Part shown: piece by piece, positions 28,801 through 43,800 of the stretch
Position numbering within the stretch: position 1 is the stretch's first letter
How the letters are laid out: every line of letters starts with the position of its first letter
Assembly: GCA_020746105.1 (NCBI GenBank)
Contig: CM036624.1
Coordinates: 26,372,084-26,436,083 of the forward strand
Direction of reading: 5' to 3'
DNA from: Trogon surrucura
Taxonomy: Eukaryota; Chordata; Aves; Trogoniformes; Trogonidae
Length of the DNA: 64,000 bases
Notes under the pieces: model-generated
Database searches by the model: none
What the model was told of the DNA's origin: nothing
What the model saw: the letters and a program-made list of their open reading frames with translations, nothing else
Made by a program: the position numbers and the translations under genes

Positions 28801-31800
28801 TAAGTGCGGCTTGTATGATAAATAAATGAGCACTGAGCAAAGGACAATGTGGGTCTGTTAAAGCATTTGATGGTGGTGTGTTTCTGTGAGAGCACATGGT
28901 AGGGCTTTAAAGTATTCAAAGTAGCTAATCAGGCACTGGCAACGTGGATATTAAAGTCCAACAGTAGCAGGACTATTCATCAAGTGAGAGGGGAATGGTA
29001 AACCACAGAAGCTATATGGACTTTAGGTTTATGTACTTATAATTTGCACTTCTGATTATTTTATTTGCTTGGGAGGGTGAAGTATGGTGTGACTGGTGAG
29101 GTAAGTTGAAAGAGCAGCGGGTGTGTCTGTCAAGAGCCCATGGAGGTTGGGGTTCCACGATGGGAGGAATTTGCTTCATAAGAGGAACACAGAAAAAAAA
29201 GGATAACATTCCCAGTAGCACCAAGGGGAGAAATGGAGCTCCCTCTGTTCCTTCTGGTAACAAGAGTTCAGCTACTGAGCTTGTGTCTGGGCTGTTGTTT
29301 CACAGGCTGTACCTCCTCATGCTAAACAGTTAAGTATACTGTGAGGCTCTGCCACATTAAACTTTCATACAAGTATTTGATTTAAACCTGTTCAGTTTAA
29401 ACTTTTATGACAGAATACTGAAAAATAAGCCACTGCTGAAACTTAGGTTTCTGAATAAAGTGACTTTATAACAAGAAGAAACATGAAGTGTATTTTAGGA
29501 GGTTGAAGAAAATGGCCAGCTTGTGAAATCCTCATCCTCATCACCAGACTGTTCAAAGTTTTAGAGTGTATGCTTATCTGTTGAAACAAATTGGGTGTAA
29601 TCTTGCCTACAGATTGAAGAGTCTGAATGAGCAAATTTAACACTCCCTAAAAACCAACTCCTCCCAACCCTATGGCAACAATTGTTTGCTTGCTGTTCCC
29701 CTAAGCAGTGCTTAAATTTCACACCCGTATTACGTGTGATGCTTGCTGTGTTAGTGATCTGCTTTTCAAACATTTTTAAGCTGTATGAAAGAACTTACAT
29801 TATGATTCTTGTGTGCTCTGGGTTTAAAACACGAACAATAAAACACTGAATGCTTACTCTATTGTGCTTTGAATATATTTGGGGGGACAGAGTTACATAC
29901 CAGAAGCACACTAGAACTTGGAGGACTTGGTTACTCTTCCTGTTGTACCACCTAGTCAAGGCTCCCCCATTTTCCTCATGGAGGCTAAAGTGAAGTAAGG
30001 TACCTAGAAATTGTGTTGGTGATTTTTTTCATATGATGATGTCTACGTGTATAGGGAAATATGTCAGTAGGTGTTACGTCGTGGTCAGAAGTAAAATTCC
30101 CATTTCCCCAACTCTTAAATAGAGAAAGTGATTATGATCTCTGTAAAGTTATCTGAGATCCACTGATTTTAAAAGCACTTTTAATTGCTTCTGAGTATGT
30201 CATCTATAAGTCAACTTATTTTTGAGTTCTTCTCAAGGTGTGGGCTTGATATGGATGATGTAAATTTAATCGGTATATAGGATATGCAATATGGCACAGC
30301 ATACATACTTTATATAACACATAATGTAACGCTCTTTTTCTTAGCTAATACAGTTTCTTTATATAACAGACACTGGAACCCTGTACTTATTGACTAATGT
30401 AGTCCCTTCTTATTGAAAATACTGAGGCAGGGAATAATCTGTTTGTAATCTTATGTGACAAATGTATTTTAAAAGGTTATGCTTAAGTCCTCAGCCCTTG
30501 CCAGACGAATGGAATTTCCTTGTTCTGTGTGCTGCACAAGATAACTCAGGGAAGGAGGTATCCTAGATACTTCATGACTGATGTAAACAGTTATGATTTG
30601 TAACATCTTGCTAAAGTTGGCATAAAATGTCACAGCACTGGTATGCTGAGCTGAAGATCAAATGCATATGAAGGTTGAGGGTAAGAAGAAAGAGAAAAGA
30701 CTTAACCATGAAAATTGCACATTAATCTTTTTTCATGCTTCATTTCTGGATAAGAAAATTACTGTTAAAAATATACCAGATTGAGTGAATAGAAGATGTA
30801 CTGTTTAAGTATTTCAGTATATAAGCCGTTGCTAGGTATCTATATTAAACTTAGATAAAATATATGAAAAAAAATGTATAATTTTTCAATTGACAGGTCT
30901 CAGTCATGTACAAATAAAACTGTTCTGTAACTGATAGATGGTGTAACTATATATTATCTTGGGCAGATACATCTTTAGTACATTACTCTTTGCATGTATC
31001 TGTTCTGAGAAAAAAACAGTTGTTCACTAAAGAGAATAAAGAATGATTTAAGTTTTATTTTTGACTGGCTGATGCTCTCTCAGCCTTGTGGTTAGCACAG
31101 AACTGACTCAGAAAATTCTGCAGACTTATAGGCTGTAGCAGGAATGCCATCCAGATGAAGGTCTAAAAAGAGAAACTCTGGATCGAGTTTCTAAATATCA
31201 CATTTCTGCTCTGTTGCCAATTTTATCTATTCAAAGGTGTGACAGTAGTTACTAGATGATTGTCTGTTTTACAAGGTCAGATGAAGGATGCTAATTTCTG
31301 AGACGTAAAAGCATACTGCTTATTGTTCCCTGTAAGAACAAGAACCGAGTTGTAGTTGTAAACTGTCCAAGTTATTATGCGGCTTGAGAGAGAGCTGAAA
31401 ATGTGCACGTGAACAAGCGTAGTGAGGGAAACTGGGAAGGCAGAAGGAGAACGTCCATTTCCAGCGAAGCTCCGGGAGGTTCCGCATGCATAGGTCTGTG
31501 CCTGGGTTTTGGGACAGCTGGCCTGGCCCCAGCTCCCCGGGGGGTGCCACTAGAGCAGTAGCAGAGATGAAGGACGCAGAGCGACAGACATCCTGCTGCT
31601 CTTTTTCTCAAATGCTAGGCTGGCTTCCCACTGTGTATTCTTTTCCATGTGTTGGCATTGCTTTTTCCACTTCTCAATTCGAAGTTTGTGTAGGCAGTGG
31701 GCTGCAAGGGGGTCCAAGGTGCGCTCTGAAGGGAAATAATGTCCAGCAGGTATAGGCATGGGATAGAGAAGTACCTACTTTTGTCCTGTGAGACATGCAT

Positions 31801-34800
31801 GCGTGACAGCAGAGCCTTCGTCTGGTGGTTTGCAGCTGTGGCTTTGCCACCTGTGCCAGAGGCCCAAACTGGGTGACACGTCTCCTCCTCTTCTCTTTGT
31901 TTCCAGTTGCACTTGAAAGATGGTCTTTAGGGCTGCTCTTCGCCTCACTGAAGTAGCTTTTAGGGATTCTCCCAAGCTTTTCCTTGCAGCAGAGTTTCTC
32001 TTTCTTGGCTGTTGCCCTGTGCTCCCTGGTGCTGCCCAGGAGGAGGCTGTGGAGGCCTCCTTCAGCCTTTGCTCCTCTCTGGCTGCAGCTTGGAAAGGAG
32101 CCAGGCAGGTGTAGTTACTCTAGCTGTGAGGGAAAGCATTGGGTTTCTTTTTTGTTTTTCAGCTAGGTTGCTCAGTACAGAGCAGAAAGCCCAAAGCCTA
32201 CCTGGACTGGCCAAATTCCTGCATAGAGCAGCATGGTGGGCAAAAGCATCCTGTCTGTCTCAGAGTGACAGCTGGGTTAGTCTCATCCTGCCTGTGCCCA
32301 GGACAATAAACCTCCCTGTTAAACAAATACTAGCATAAGTGTAGGGAGAAAAAAGGAGTGCCTAACAGCCAGTGCTAAAGGGAAATCCCTCAGAAAGGCT
32401 GATCTATAACGAACCAGTTTGCCCTTTTTCTTAAGGCTTGCTTTTACTAAGCTGGAACAGAAGTGATCCCCAGTTATGTTGGAGGATGGGTAGGAAACTA
32501 AGCAAAAGTGTTGGAGACAGTGTGCCCTGAGCTAATAGGGGAATACATGGAGTAGTATAAAACATTCCATGCCCTCTCACAAGCCTTTTGTTTTGGTAAG
32601 CTCCATTTTTTCCCCATGAAACTTCTTTCAAGCAGTTATGTTTTAAAGCAGTCCTTAGTGATGTTTGATCCTGTGGAATTCAAGGTGAGTGAAGAGTGAA
32701 CCAAAAGATGGTGGTGGCTCTTCATTTCGCTCACTAACTTCTGGAAGAAGCGGTTCTGCTCCAACTCAAGATGCCTGTGTCGGAGTTGGTGTGCTGAGAC
32801 AGGCTGTGAGAGGCTGCCCACACAGATACATCTCTTTCCTTTGCTCCCTGCCAGCTCTGATCTGCAGTTTGAGCTGTTGATGTTTCCTGTCCTGTGCATG
32901 GATGGAGACTATCACCTCTCCTGGGGCAGCTGGAGAAGGAGAGTCATCATCATTTCAGCTATTGATCTGTCAGAGAGGCCAGAACTGTGCTCTCCTTTTA
33001 TCTTCCAAGCTCACCAAACGTAACACACTGTTAAACTGAATGTGTTTGTTTTCCTCCTGCACAGATCATGTTTTGCACTTTGAACACTCATAAAGCTGAT
33101 ATGGACAAGCTCTTAGGTGCACAAATTGGCCTTGAAGATTTCATATTTGCCCATGTAAAAGGACAACGAAAAGAAGTGGAAGTTCTTAAAACAGATGATG
33201 TGCTTGGGCTTACCATTACAGACAATGGGACTGGCTGTGCATTTATAAAGGTAAATTTAATTACCAGTGAAATACTTTGTTCTGTATAAGCTTCCTTTAG
33301 AACTGTAAAATCTTTTATTATCCTGACTACGGTAAGTAAAAAATAAAATTGCTTTTCCTTAGGTACATCGTTCAGAATTAGTTCAGCTATTTCTGTACTG
33401 CATGTCATTCAAAATTAGTTCATTTGTTCGTTGCTTCTGTGATGTGTATCAGCTTTACAATGTGACTATTGTGTTTTCTGACCTACCCTGAGGTGGTAGG
33501 TGTTAGATACTGCTTTTGTCTGCCCCCTTCTTTTTTTAAGTGATTTTCTGATGTCATTGATTAGGTGCTTATAGAACAACTGTCGCTCGTGATAATGAGA
33601 TCATGTTCTTTCAGTCTTTATGACTGTTCACAGAATAGAAGCCACGGTGCTTTATAAGAACAGATGCAAGTATAGTGCTTTCTCAGCTTTCCAGTGTTGT
33701 TGCCTTAGATATTAACACCTTGAAAGGTGTTAAGGATTAATACAACTTACGACAGTTATCTTGAGTAGCAACTATGGGCAGTAATATGAACACTATACTA
33801 ATTGTAATTGCTTTCCTCCTCGTCCTCAGTATGACCTCCGGATAGTATGTTTTGAGACAAGCAGAGGCTGAGGAAATGATGCTACCCTTCTTTCTAGACT
33901 AGGTATTGGGAACCTTAATCACTTTTGCAGCCTTTTTTAGGTGCTTTGCTTTGATCTACTCCAATTATCCGTCATTAGTGAGGTATTGGCAATTATCTTC
34001 AGTTACTGCTGTCCCAATCGCTGTTCTCATTACTATTGTAAACAGAACTGCTTGTATGGAGAGGTTGTATTCTCTATTTATTCCTTAGCCACCATGGATA
34101 TGAAACAACATGTCATTTAGAAATAGGTTTGCTTGTCTTTGCTGCGAAAGAATGTGATTGAGATCACACTTTAGAAAGTCAAAATGTAGTGGAAGTTTCA
34201 GTAAGCATTTTGGCATAATTATAGCCTTATTTTTATGTTTACAGACACGGAACTCTGAATTTCTAGTGGTAGCATCCAGTGCAGCCTGTAACAGTCAGTC
34301 ATGGTGCTGCTTATGTGGCATTTTAAAAGAAGGCATTGAAAGCAGTGCTTCAGTGATTACAGTCCCGTGTGCCGCACTGGGGAGCGTTACTCTCTCTGTG
34401 CTTGGCTGGTGATATGGAGGGAGAGAACAGCCATCGTATAGACTCCTCCATAATTGGAGCAGACTGGAAAACCCTCACCACATTAGCAACACAAGCTGTA
34501 ATTTCCAGCAAATGAGATAAAACTTATCTCAACAAATGTATCCTTGTCCTTGTACTGGTCTAATTGTAAGCAGTATTCTGAAGATTGTGCAGTCTTCATG
34601 GGAAAGCATTGATTTAAAGGCGTTTCTAGGAGCTCACTTTGTTGCTGTTGCATATTTAGCTAATAGATTTTTTTTAAAACAGCACAGGAAATACATATGC
34701 AAAAGTAAAAGCCACATCTTTTTTCATACTTGGTTGCCTAGGTAAATGACTAAGCAGCAACTGTCTCTAAAGTTTGATAGAATTATTTTTGTTTATATAT

Positions 34801-37800
34801 TTATTTTCCTTGAAAAATTGTTACTATGTTTCATTATTAACAATTAATTTGAAATTTACGTATCTGTGAGTTGTTGAAAGCTATTATGGGCTGTAGTAAA
34901 TTTATTGTGTTTTGAATAACAGGGCAGTTTCTACATTTGATGCATAACTCAGCCAGTTATTTAAAGCAGGCACTCTAAACTGAAAATTCCTTTCCTATGA
35001 AATCTAATATTGTTTTGCCTTACCAAGAACAAAACATTTTACATTTTCCTTTTAAAAAATTTGTTTTCTGGATATGTGGCCATATGGAAAGATGGATTAT
35101 AGAATCAAATTAGCGACTTAATAACAGTAGAACTTGAGGCATGACTGACGGGTGTATAAAGAGACATTATAAAATGGGATGGTGCAATTAATTTTAGGCA
35201 AGTATAGATCCAAGTTTCTAACCAGACCACTGAGCTCTTGAAATACAGGCATATCAATTGCCTTTTAATTACTGTGACAATGTTACTTGGCTGTCTCTGG
35301 TCAGTTAACTTGGAGTAATGATAAAAACTAAGTCATTTTAAAAAAATGTTTGATATGACACATAACATAGCCAGTGAATATTACTTCAGCAGTTTTGGCG
35401 TTAGGATCCAAGTGAAGAATGAAAACTAACTGAACACATGAATGAAACATTAACTGAAGTCTGGCGGACGCGCTTTTGAATCCTGGGACCTGGTAGCAGA
35501 AGCGTGTTTGGGACATGGTTTCTGGTGTGTGCGCGATACCCCGCTCCTCATTCTCTGCGAGGCTTCTTTTTGGTTTTAATCTAGGTTAAAGAAAAAAGTG
35601 CTGGAAAGAGTTAAACTCAGCCTGATACTAAATACTGTTGCAGTGTATTATAGGACGCTGAGCACTATCACACTTCCCACTGACTCTCTCAGATGGAGGC
35701 ACTTATGTGGGCTCAGGCATGCGCACATGAATTAGCAGCAGGTTTCTAAGGTAGTTACGCAGCTGGGCTAGGTGGTATAATGGTAGGTGGTAATATGTTT
35801 ATTGTCTCACTGCTCTCTCACTCAAAGTTAGCCTGAGCAACATCAGTCTTTGTTGGAAACCATGGTATTCAGGAAAGTATTAGAATGAAATTCATGTTTC
35901 TACAAAGTATAAGATATTCAACTATGTTATAGCTTTTCTATGAAATAGCCGTAGCTGATAAAGAAATATGACAGCACGTAGCAACAATAAACAGAATCAC
36001 TGAAAATTTAAGTGTGTTTTAATTGACTTGATAAACCACAGAGCTTTTTTTAGTATTTTTTTCTCACTTTTTAAATTTCACTTCACAAAAGCTGTAAATA
36101 GCTTGTTACATTTTGTGACCTTTTGTGTTAAAGCAGAAAAATATTACCTTAGTCAAAAGCCTTAATATCTGAAGTATGATTGCATTCTTTTTTCCCCCCG
36201 TTGATTTTATGTTCAATGCTTATTAAAATATTTTATTTGAAAAATAATGCTTTCCAAAATCTTTTTAGTGAAAATCTTACAGACAAAATGCACTGCTGGT
36301 GTAATAAGTTCAATTGTATTGATGATGTTAACTGACGTTCTTGAAACTCTGTGCTGTCACCTCTTTACCCTTTAAATAAATGTTTCTAATTTTGATTTGT
36401 GTGGCTTTTGTTTTGTTTTGTTTTGTTTTTAAAACAATAGCGAATCAAAGAAGGCAGCCTAATGGACCAAACCAAAACGATCTGTGTGGGTGATCACATA
36501 GAGACTATAAATGGAAAAAATGTGTCAAACTGTCGGCATTATGAAGTTGCCAAAATGCTAAAAGATCTGGAGAAAGGTCAGATGTTTAAGCTGGTGTTGA
36601 TAGAGCCTATGAAAGCATTTGGTGAGTGACCTGATTATCTGCCTTGTTCATTGGGTATTGGAATCCCACCATTGCTTTGCACTGCATTGTAAGTTTGTGT
36701 TCAGATTGCAACCGGGTGTCCAGCCAAGGTAATATAACTACTACAAGAAAGTACATTTGGTTATTTGCTTTGAAGTGGGAAATTTTTGAATGGATTTTCT
36801 TCCATCTTTCTTTATCCAGCAGTCAGGCTGCCTCAGCCTGACTCTCAGTTTCTTGATTCCTTTGCCACTACATGATGATGGTGCAAAACAAGTACAGGAG
36901 TTGTTTCACTAGTAGAGCTTTAAAGCATTAATTACTCCACTAATGTGCTGATCCTTGAACCTCCTCTTTTCCTCTGCATGTCAGATTTTTCTATTTCTGT
37001 ACCGTTTACCGGGGACTGCACTCTAACGCAGAAAGGTGCTGCACAAAGCACTGTCTGGGATTCCCTCCTTTGCTGTGTGCCTGCTCGCCCTCTCCCCAAC
37101 TTTTTCGTGGCTCTCTAGCCACACAGCAGGTAGACTCAGAATTGGAAGCAAGCAGTATGACAAAGCTCTGCCCCTACCTACCACCCACATGTTATGCAAA
37201 AGTGATACTTCAGTAGGCAGAATGGATCCCTACTGCTAATCCATATGTATATTACTTTTATCGATATGATAAACAAGCAAAAAAATTTTGTGTTCTCCCT
37301 CAAACTATGTAGCATGTTTCTGTAATAAAAACTTTAATGTACTGCTAAATTGTGTGTATGAGTCCTTCTGCACACCTGCACACCTGCACTAGCAGCAAGT
37401 TCAGAATCGCCACCTCCACCACAGCAGCACAAGCTTGAAATGTTTATTTTTCAAATCTGTTAATAGTTTGCAACTGCTGTCATACACCAGTCTTGACGCT
37501 TGGTGTCAGAATAGCAGCAGAAATTGAAAATGGGAGAAATGTGGAGCTTTTTCCTTTTGGTGCTTCTGTGAAGAATGAGAATTATGAGTTAATCCCTAAT
37601 GTGTTTGGATATAAGTTGTTACTCCTGTTAAGTAAATGTGTATGTTTTATGTTACGCTAAAGTAGTATTACATATGTATAGTATTGCAATTGGTAATAGA
37701 GGAATACCTTTTTAATATGGGTCTGTAATTTGTATTCAGTGCTGAATGTGTTATGTAGTCTGTTTTTAAAGACCAGGGCAAATTGAGATTTGATTACTTC

Positions 37801-40800
37801 AGCCGTTATTTAGTAGTAATTGCTTTAGTCAGGTGATTAAGATACCTTCTAGTCTACTGTGACATAGAGAAGGGAACATGCCAATTCTGTGATAATACAT
37901 TTTAGATTACATTGAATTAAGAGGCGGTCAAAGCTTTTTGGACAGATTTTTGGAAGATGCACGTTATTTTCTACCCTACAGAAATTAATTTACAAGTTGT
38001 CATGCCCAGTAAGTTAGAATGTCCTGCCTCTAGCCTTAGCTGCAGTTAGGTTTTAAACACAAATTTATTCAAGACGGTGTTCAAGCTGCAGCCTGCTGAG
38101 AATAGCCCCAGAGGAGATGACAAACAAGATCCACATCCTACTGGACAAGTAGGTGCTGAATTTCTGTTAGTTTCAACACAAGCGTGTGAGGGTATAGAAA
38201 TATGGCACAAGCCTCTGTGTGGAATTACTAACTTTATTTTTCTTTCACTCAGCAACATGTGAAATAAGTATAGTTTAGGAGTTGTATATCTTTCTACCAT
38301 GTGCACACAGGCTATCTCAGGTACCCGAGTGCAAGGCTCGTAGCACAGAATTAAAGTCTTTTCTGAATAAGATTGGTCCTTACCAGTCACAATGGCCCTC
38401 TGTGAACTGGTGAGAAATTATAGAAAGTGCATACATGAAGTTGAGTGCAATAGGCCTGCAAATATCTGCTGGTCAATGGAAGCCCTAGCTTCAGTGCAGT
38501 CAAGCAGATATCGAAGTCTGAAGACAAAAAATTGTCAACAAACCTATACTTAGAGTGCAGTTAATTTATAATTAAATTTTTACATACGTGTATATCTTGA
38601 TTAGACTAAAAAGTGAAGATAATGTAGTAGCAAAGGCAGATATATTATATTCTGATGTACGACATACTTAGTTTTGGTTTATATTCCTTTATTTTATTGT
38701 TTGGTTTGTCTTTAGAAAAACTGGAACCAAGGTCCAAAGGTGGAACTCGACCAGAAGCTAAAATCTCCAAAGGAAGAGAAACACTTCGGCTGAGAACCAA
38801 AGGCCCTGCTACTGTGGAGGAAATGGTATGTTTATCTTGGGGCCCTTCCGTAGCTTAATCTAGTATCTGATTTATTCTTCCCCGAGGTTGAGGAGGTGAT
38901 GTAGGAAGGGGAAATCTGGATGTTACAAAGCTTGTGGGACTTACGAAGACGACTGCCTGCTGCAGGGAGAAGTGCTTACATAAAGTTGAAGACTAGCAGG
39001 ATGGGGCTGAGCAATCTGGAAACAGCCTATATTTAGATGTCATGGATTACGTGTATGAATTTAAGGTAGATTAGACCAAGGAGTGTTGAAAAAAGGGAAG
39101 GGGGTGGGAGTAAAAGGCATTGTTAGAAGAGATTAATGACAGAAGTTCACATGAATATGTGTAAAACCAGGATTAGGGTTGGGAAGAAGAAATGTTATTT
39201 GTTTTGGGATCCTCTAAAACTGATGAGGATTTGGTGAAGATCTGTATTGTCAGGAGATGTAGGGCCCCTGTTTATTTTGAATGAGAGCTGTGTGGCTTGA
39301 TGTAACGAGCAAGGCTCAAGTTTGTGAGAAGAGCAAGAGTTGAATAACATGTTTTACTTGTATGTTTTGTAAGCTGAGGCGGCTGGATGAGAGTAAGTAT
39401 AATCAGTGGCAAATTTCTGGTTATTTTGAAATCTGCATGGATATAATACTTTTGTTCTGTTTCTCCCTTTATTTCAACACAGCCAACTGAAGTTGAAGAA
39501 AAAGCAATTAAAAAAGTGGATGAGCTTCTTGAAACATACATGGGGATAAGAGACATTGAATTAGGTGAGTTTTTAATAGAAACATTACTACAAGATTAAG
39601 TAATTTCTCATTCTCTCTAGTCTAAAATTTTTTGATTACTTTAGTCTCTGGGTGTAAGCAGAGCAAAATTTGTCCAGCATGCAGTCTAAAAACTTGTCTG
39701 TATTTATGGAAATTTGTGTCTCTGATGTAAGAAAGAATCTTTCACTACAAGCCTTATGATGTACTTAATTAATCCTTTATTCTTCCTGCAATCTGTATAT
39801 CCTTGCATGAATTATTTAGTTGTTTGCCATTAACTGTCATCACTGTATTCTTTCTGACCTGTGTTTTCTAGTGGAGCTTGTGTATACCACATTTTAGGAT
39901 TGTTAAGGATAAGTATATCTATTTGGTTTTTTGCTCTTTTGCCCCTTGGCTTAGACACATCAGAGCTGATGAGTAAAATTTGAATCTGAGATCTTCATCA
40001 ATGAAAGGGCGACTATTTAGCAAGGGAATTGACAGAGTAATTGAACAAATTAATCAAATTCTCTAAAGCCTGTGTTCTGAAGGACATGGGAAATTTTCCA
40101 GACTATTTATTAGCTATCACAATCATCAATTTCTAATGAAAGAGACTGTTCAAACCATGTCATAAGTTCCTTAAAACTGTGCCAAACTTGTCCTTGCAGC
40201 TGTTACTTCTCTCTGTTAATCTGACAACAACTAAATGGGAGTTTCTGTTTTTATGGGAAGAAGCTGGAGTCTAGTTAAGTGCCACTGTGGGTGGTGTAGA
40301 CTTCACGATCTTTTGGGACTGCTAACAGAGAGATGAAGAGGTTGTGGTAATATCTAAAAAAATCAGCCAATAATTAGGAAAGGGTAAGCTGAGTGGGAAG
40401 TGATCTTGAAAAGAAAACTTTTATGAAAGAGAAGTGGAGAAGACAAAGCAGGAGAGAAAATAGGTCTGGCATGAAGGTAAAGGCAGAGCAGAAGGGTTGG
40501 ACAGGCAGCAGTTAGCACAGAGGAATGAGAACAGTAGGCGATTATCTGAATAGCCCGAAGTCCTTTATTGGCTGCTCCTACTGGCAAGCATCTGACCGGC
40601 AGCTTCTACTGGTTTTGTCACTGGAAAAATTGTAGATAAAGTATTATCTATCTCACAGCCTAAGGTAGAGGTGGGCTTCCTGGCACAGAAGAGAGATCAG
40701 AGCTGCGTAAAACTCGTGAATTCTGTTTTCTAAGTAATATCTAAACTTTACGATTGCCAGAAAATGAAAAATACTCAAAATTCTGTTCCCAGCAACTGTA

Positions 40801-43800
40801 TTACATGATGCCCCTGCCGTGTAATGTGCTCCCAGGAGCCTTGAGTGGTGCTGACCCTCTGTTTAGGTTAGGGAGGTCCTGTTGCTCTCTTGCAGCCTCC
40901 ACCACTTGGTCCATATCTGGCTCAGGCTTCAAAGCTCTGCATCTCATGCCAGCCACCCCTCTGGGAGCTTTTTTTGTCCTGCAGCTGCTGCAGTCTCGGC
41001 TCAGGTTGGGCTTCCGGAGACTTCTGTCCTTGCAGGTTGCCTCCACGGTCCTCAGGCTTTTGGCCCTACATGAATAATCACCTATAGGTGCTCTGGTTTT
41101 GGTGTCCATAGATCAAAACCCTGAGATCATAGGCTAAAGTGTGGTTCCTTGGTTTGTTCAGGTGTGCTATGCTCTGGTCTGGGACAGGGTAGCAAGTTCC
41201 CATGAGAACTAGTGTTTTTGGCTTTAAGTACTGTAATGAGGTGTAATGAGCTTTCAGCACATATGGCTGAGCTGATTGCTGTGCACCTGGTAGAGTTTTC
41301 CCATGAATTCCTTGATTGGGTTTTTTTCCAGAACATCTAATGTCTTTCATCTTTCAATATGTAGTTTGGAAAGTTTCAGAATGCCATAAAAGAATACTCA
41401 AAGAAGGAAGAAGTCTTCGTCCTCGGGGATACTCTCTTCTTCCCATCTGGTTTGCATTTTGCCCTTCACCTCTTCCTTCCCTTCCTACCAAAAAGGCAGT
41501 GAAACAGAGAAACTGTCAGGCATCAAAGACTACAGGATTCACATAGCTTTACTTTGCACCTTTGAAGCCATTACCTAAAGTTCAGATCTTAGAGTCAAGG
41601 GCCAACGATGATGACAAAAAAAAGTTTTATCATTTTTAAACAATTAAACAGCTCTAGGACTCTTTAGGAAAGGAGAGCTAATCACCTGTCACAAATCTGT
41701 TCAATTAACACATGTCAGTTTTTCATATACTGGATGTGATCAGTCACCCATGAAAATGAAATATGAGGAAAGGATTCATTCAGAGAATGCCAATCACCAC
41801 TCGGCTAGAAATTTCACTCATTACTCAAGCCAGATTAGTTGAAAATGCAAGTCATCACAATGCGACAGCCGACAAGTGATTAAGATCTCAATCATTGCTC
41901 ACTCCCATGCAGTTCTGTTTGTCAGAAGCTTTGGATGTCAGTTAATTTTGCTCTTTCATCTCCATTAAAATGACACTTCCATGGTGTGATTGAATTCTAA
42001 AACAGTGCCCCAGTTTTAAGCCAGAATTTGGAAAGAAAGGAAAGAAAAAATGATGTAAAATTACAGACAGAATTAGAGATGAGATAAATCCCTGAATTTT
42101 TGCATAGTTAAGTATCTTGACAGTTTCAAGAGTGGCTGACTACATCTACACACAAATCCCTAAACCGGAACAAAATGCTTGGAAATCGTTTAAGGGAAAT
42201 GCAGATGCTTAGTGGGGGCACAGGTTTATATTTTCAGAGATCTAACTGCTGTTGAGATTTACATACCTGCTTTTTTGAGTGCACTTTTTCCTTTTACTCT
42301 CTTTACTCTATATTCCTGAAAACTGGACTTAATCTATGGAAGGGACACTTGGCTCTCAAAACATATTCCCCAGCCATTGTATGGGCACGTTAGAAATTGG
42401 GCCAAGGCTTGACTCCAGCCTTCTTTAGGGAATAAATGCGCCACAGAGATAATTCAGGTTATTTTAAATCCTGTCAGTGCTTTCTGGTAAAGAAACATGA
42501 ACAGTCGATTAATGGGCGGGACTCAGGAAACCATTAGTCAAAAGTACTGGTAGCATTTATTTTTTAAATCTGTGATGATGGAGTTGTTATGAACTGTATT
42601 TGATCCCAAAGATTCTGGGTGGGAGAAAGCCAAACCCAGAATGCTACTGATGGAAAAAGCGCTTCCTGTCCAACTTTTCTCTTTCAGCATCTTTTGGCTA
42701 CATCTTCATCCACTGATAATTTTGTCTTACTTTGTTCTATCTTTATGCTTTTGGATGATTATTTCCTTTTTGTTGTTCCATGTATTTTCAGACATCCACA
42801 TATCTTTGCGTATTCTCTTTAGAAGAATTCCAAACCTGATTCTCTACTCTTGACTTTATTTTTCAAACTTACCCTCTAGTCGAAGTGTCTTGTCACCCAG
42901 GCTTCTTCCCTTGGCTCCCTAATCCAACCCAGCAATATTGGTTAGATGTTTTTATCTTGAAATGCTTTGACTAGAGTGATATTCTCCCTGAATCTGTTGG
43001 TTTCTGCGCTTTCTGTCAGCAGACTTCCTTTCCCAAAGGATTTTATTGTACGCTCTGGTATATGTTGTTTATGACTTCATTTATTCTGAGCAAATAATGG
43101 GAGTTTTGTGAAAAAGAGGAAGGTACCAAGTCTAGTTAAACAAGAAAACTTCTCCACTTCAAGAAAAATTAGTACTTAATAAAAAGAAACTAGAAGAAAG
43201 GATATTTCTAATGTGCCAATATAGGTTGGGGACTGCCCTGCTGGAGAGCAGTGCAGGGGAAAGGGACCTGGGGGTTCTAGTGGACAGCAGGATGACCATG
43301 AGCCAGCAGTGTGCCCTCGTGGCCAAGAAGGCCAATGGCATCCTGGGGTGTATTAGAAAGGGAGTAGCAAGTAGGTCAAGAGAGGTCCTCCTGCCCCTCT
43401 ACTCTGCCCTGGTGAGGCCGCATCTGGAATATTGTGTCCAGTTCTGGGCCCCTCAGTTCAAGAAGGACAGGGAGCTGCTTGAGAGAGTCCAGCGTAGAGC
43501 CACAAAGATGGTGAAGGGAGTGGAGCATCTCCCTTATGAGGAAAGGCTGAAGGAGCTGGATCTCTTTAGCTTGGAGAAGAGGAGGCTGAGGGGTGACCTC
43601 ATCAATGTTTATAAATATGTCAAGGGGGAATGTCAGGAGGATGGAGCCAGGCTCTTTTCAGCGGCGTCCGCTGACAGGACAAGGGGCAATGGGTGGAAGC
43701 TGGAACACAGGAGGTTCCATAAAAATATGAGGAAAAACTTTTTCACTGTGAGGGTGACTGAGCACTGGAACAGGCTGCCTAGGGAGGTTGTGGAATCTCC

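Larger units (their letters stand above)
33251..36440 (+). other. GIPC2: GIPC2 intron 2
   Basis: A 3.2 kb phase-0 intron ending in AACAATAG at 36,440. It holds the palindrome at 33,712-33,733 and a TTTTG microsatellite just before the acceptor. No transposon is recognised. Confidence 0.85.

Noticed and set aside
31320-32338. A cluster of overlapping short frames on both strands in GIPC2 intron 1, considered as an extra exon
   Set aside because: No consistent splice signals with GIPC2 phase and no similarity to the GIPC family. The complete protein is already accounted for by six exons.
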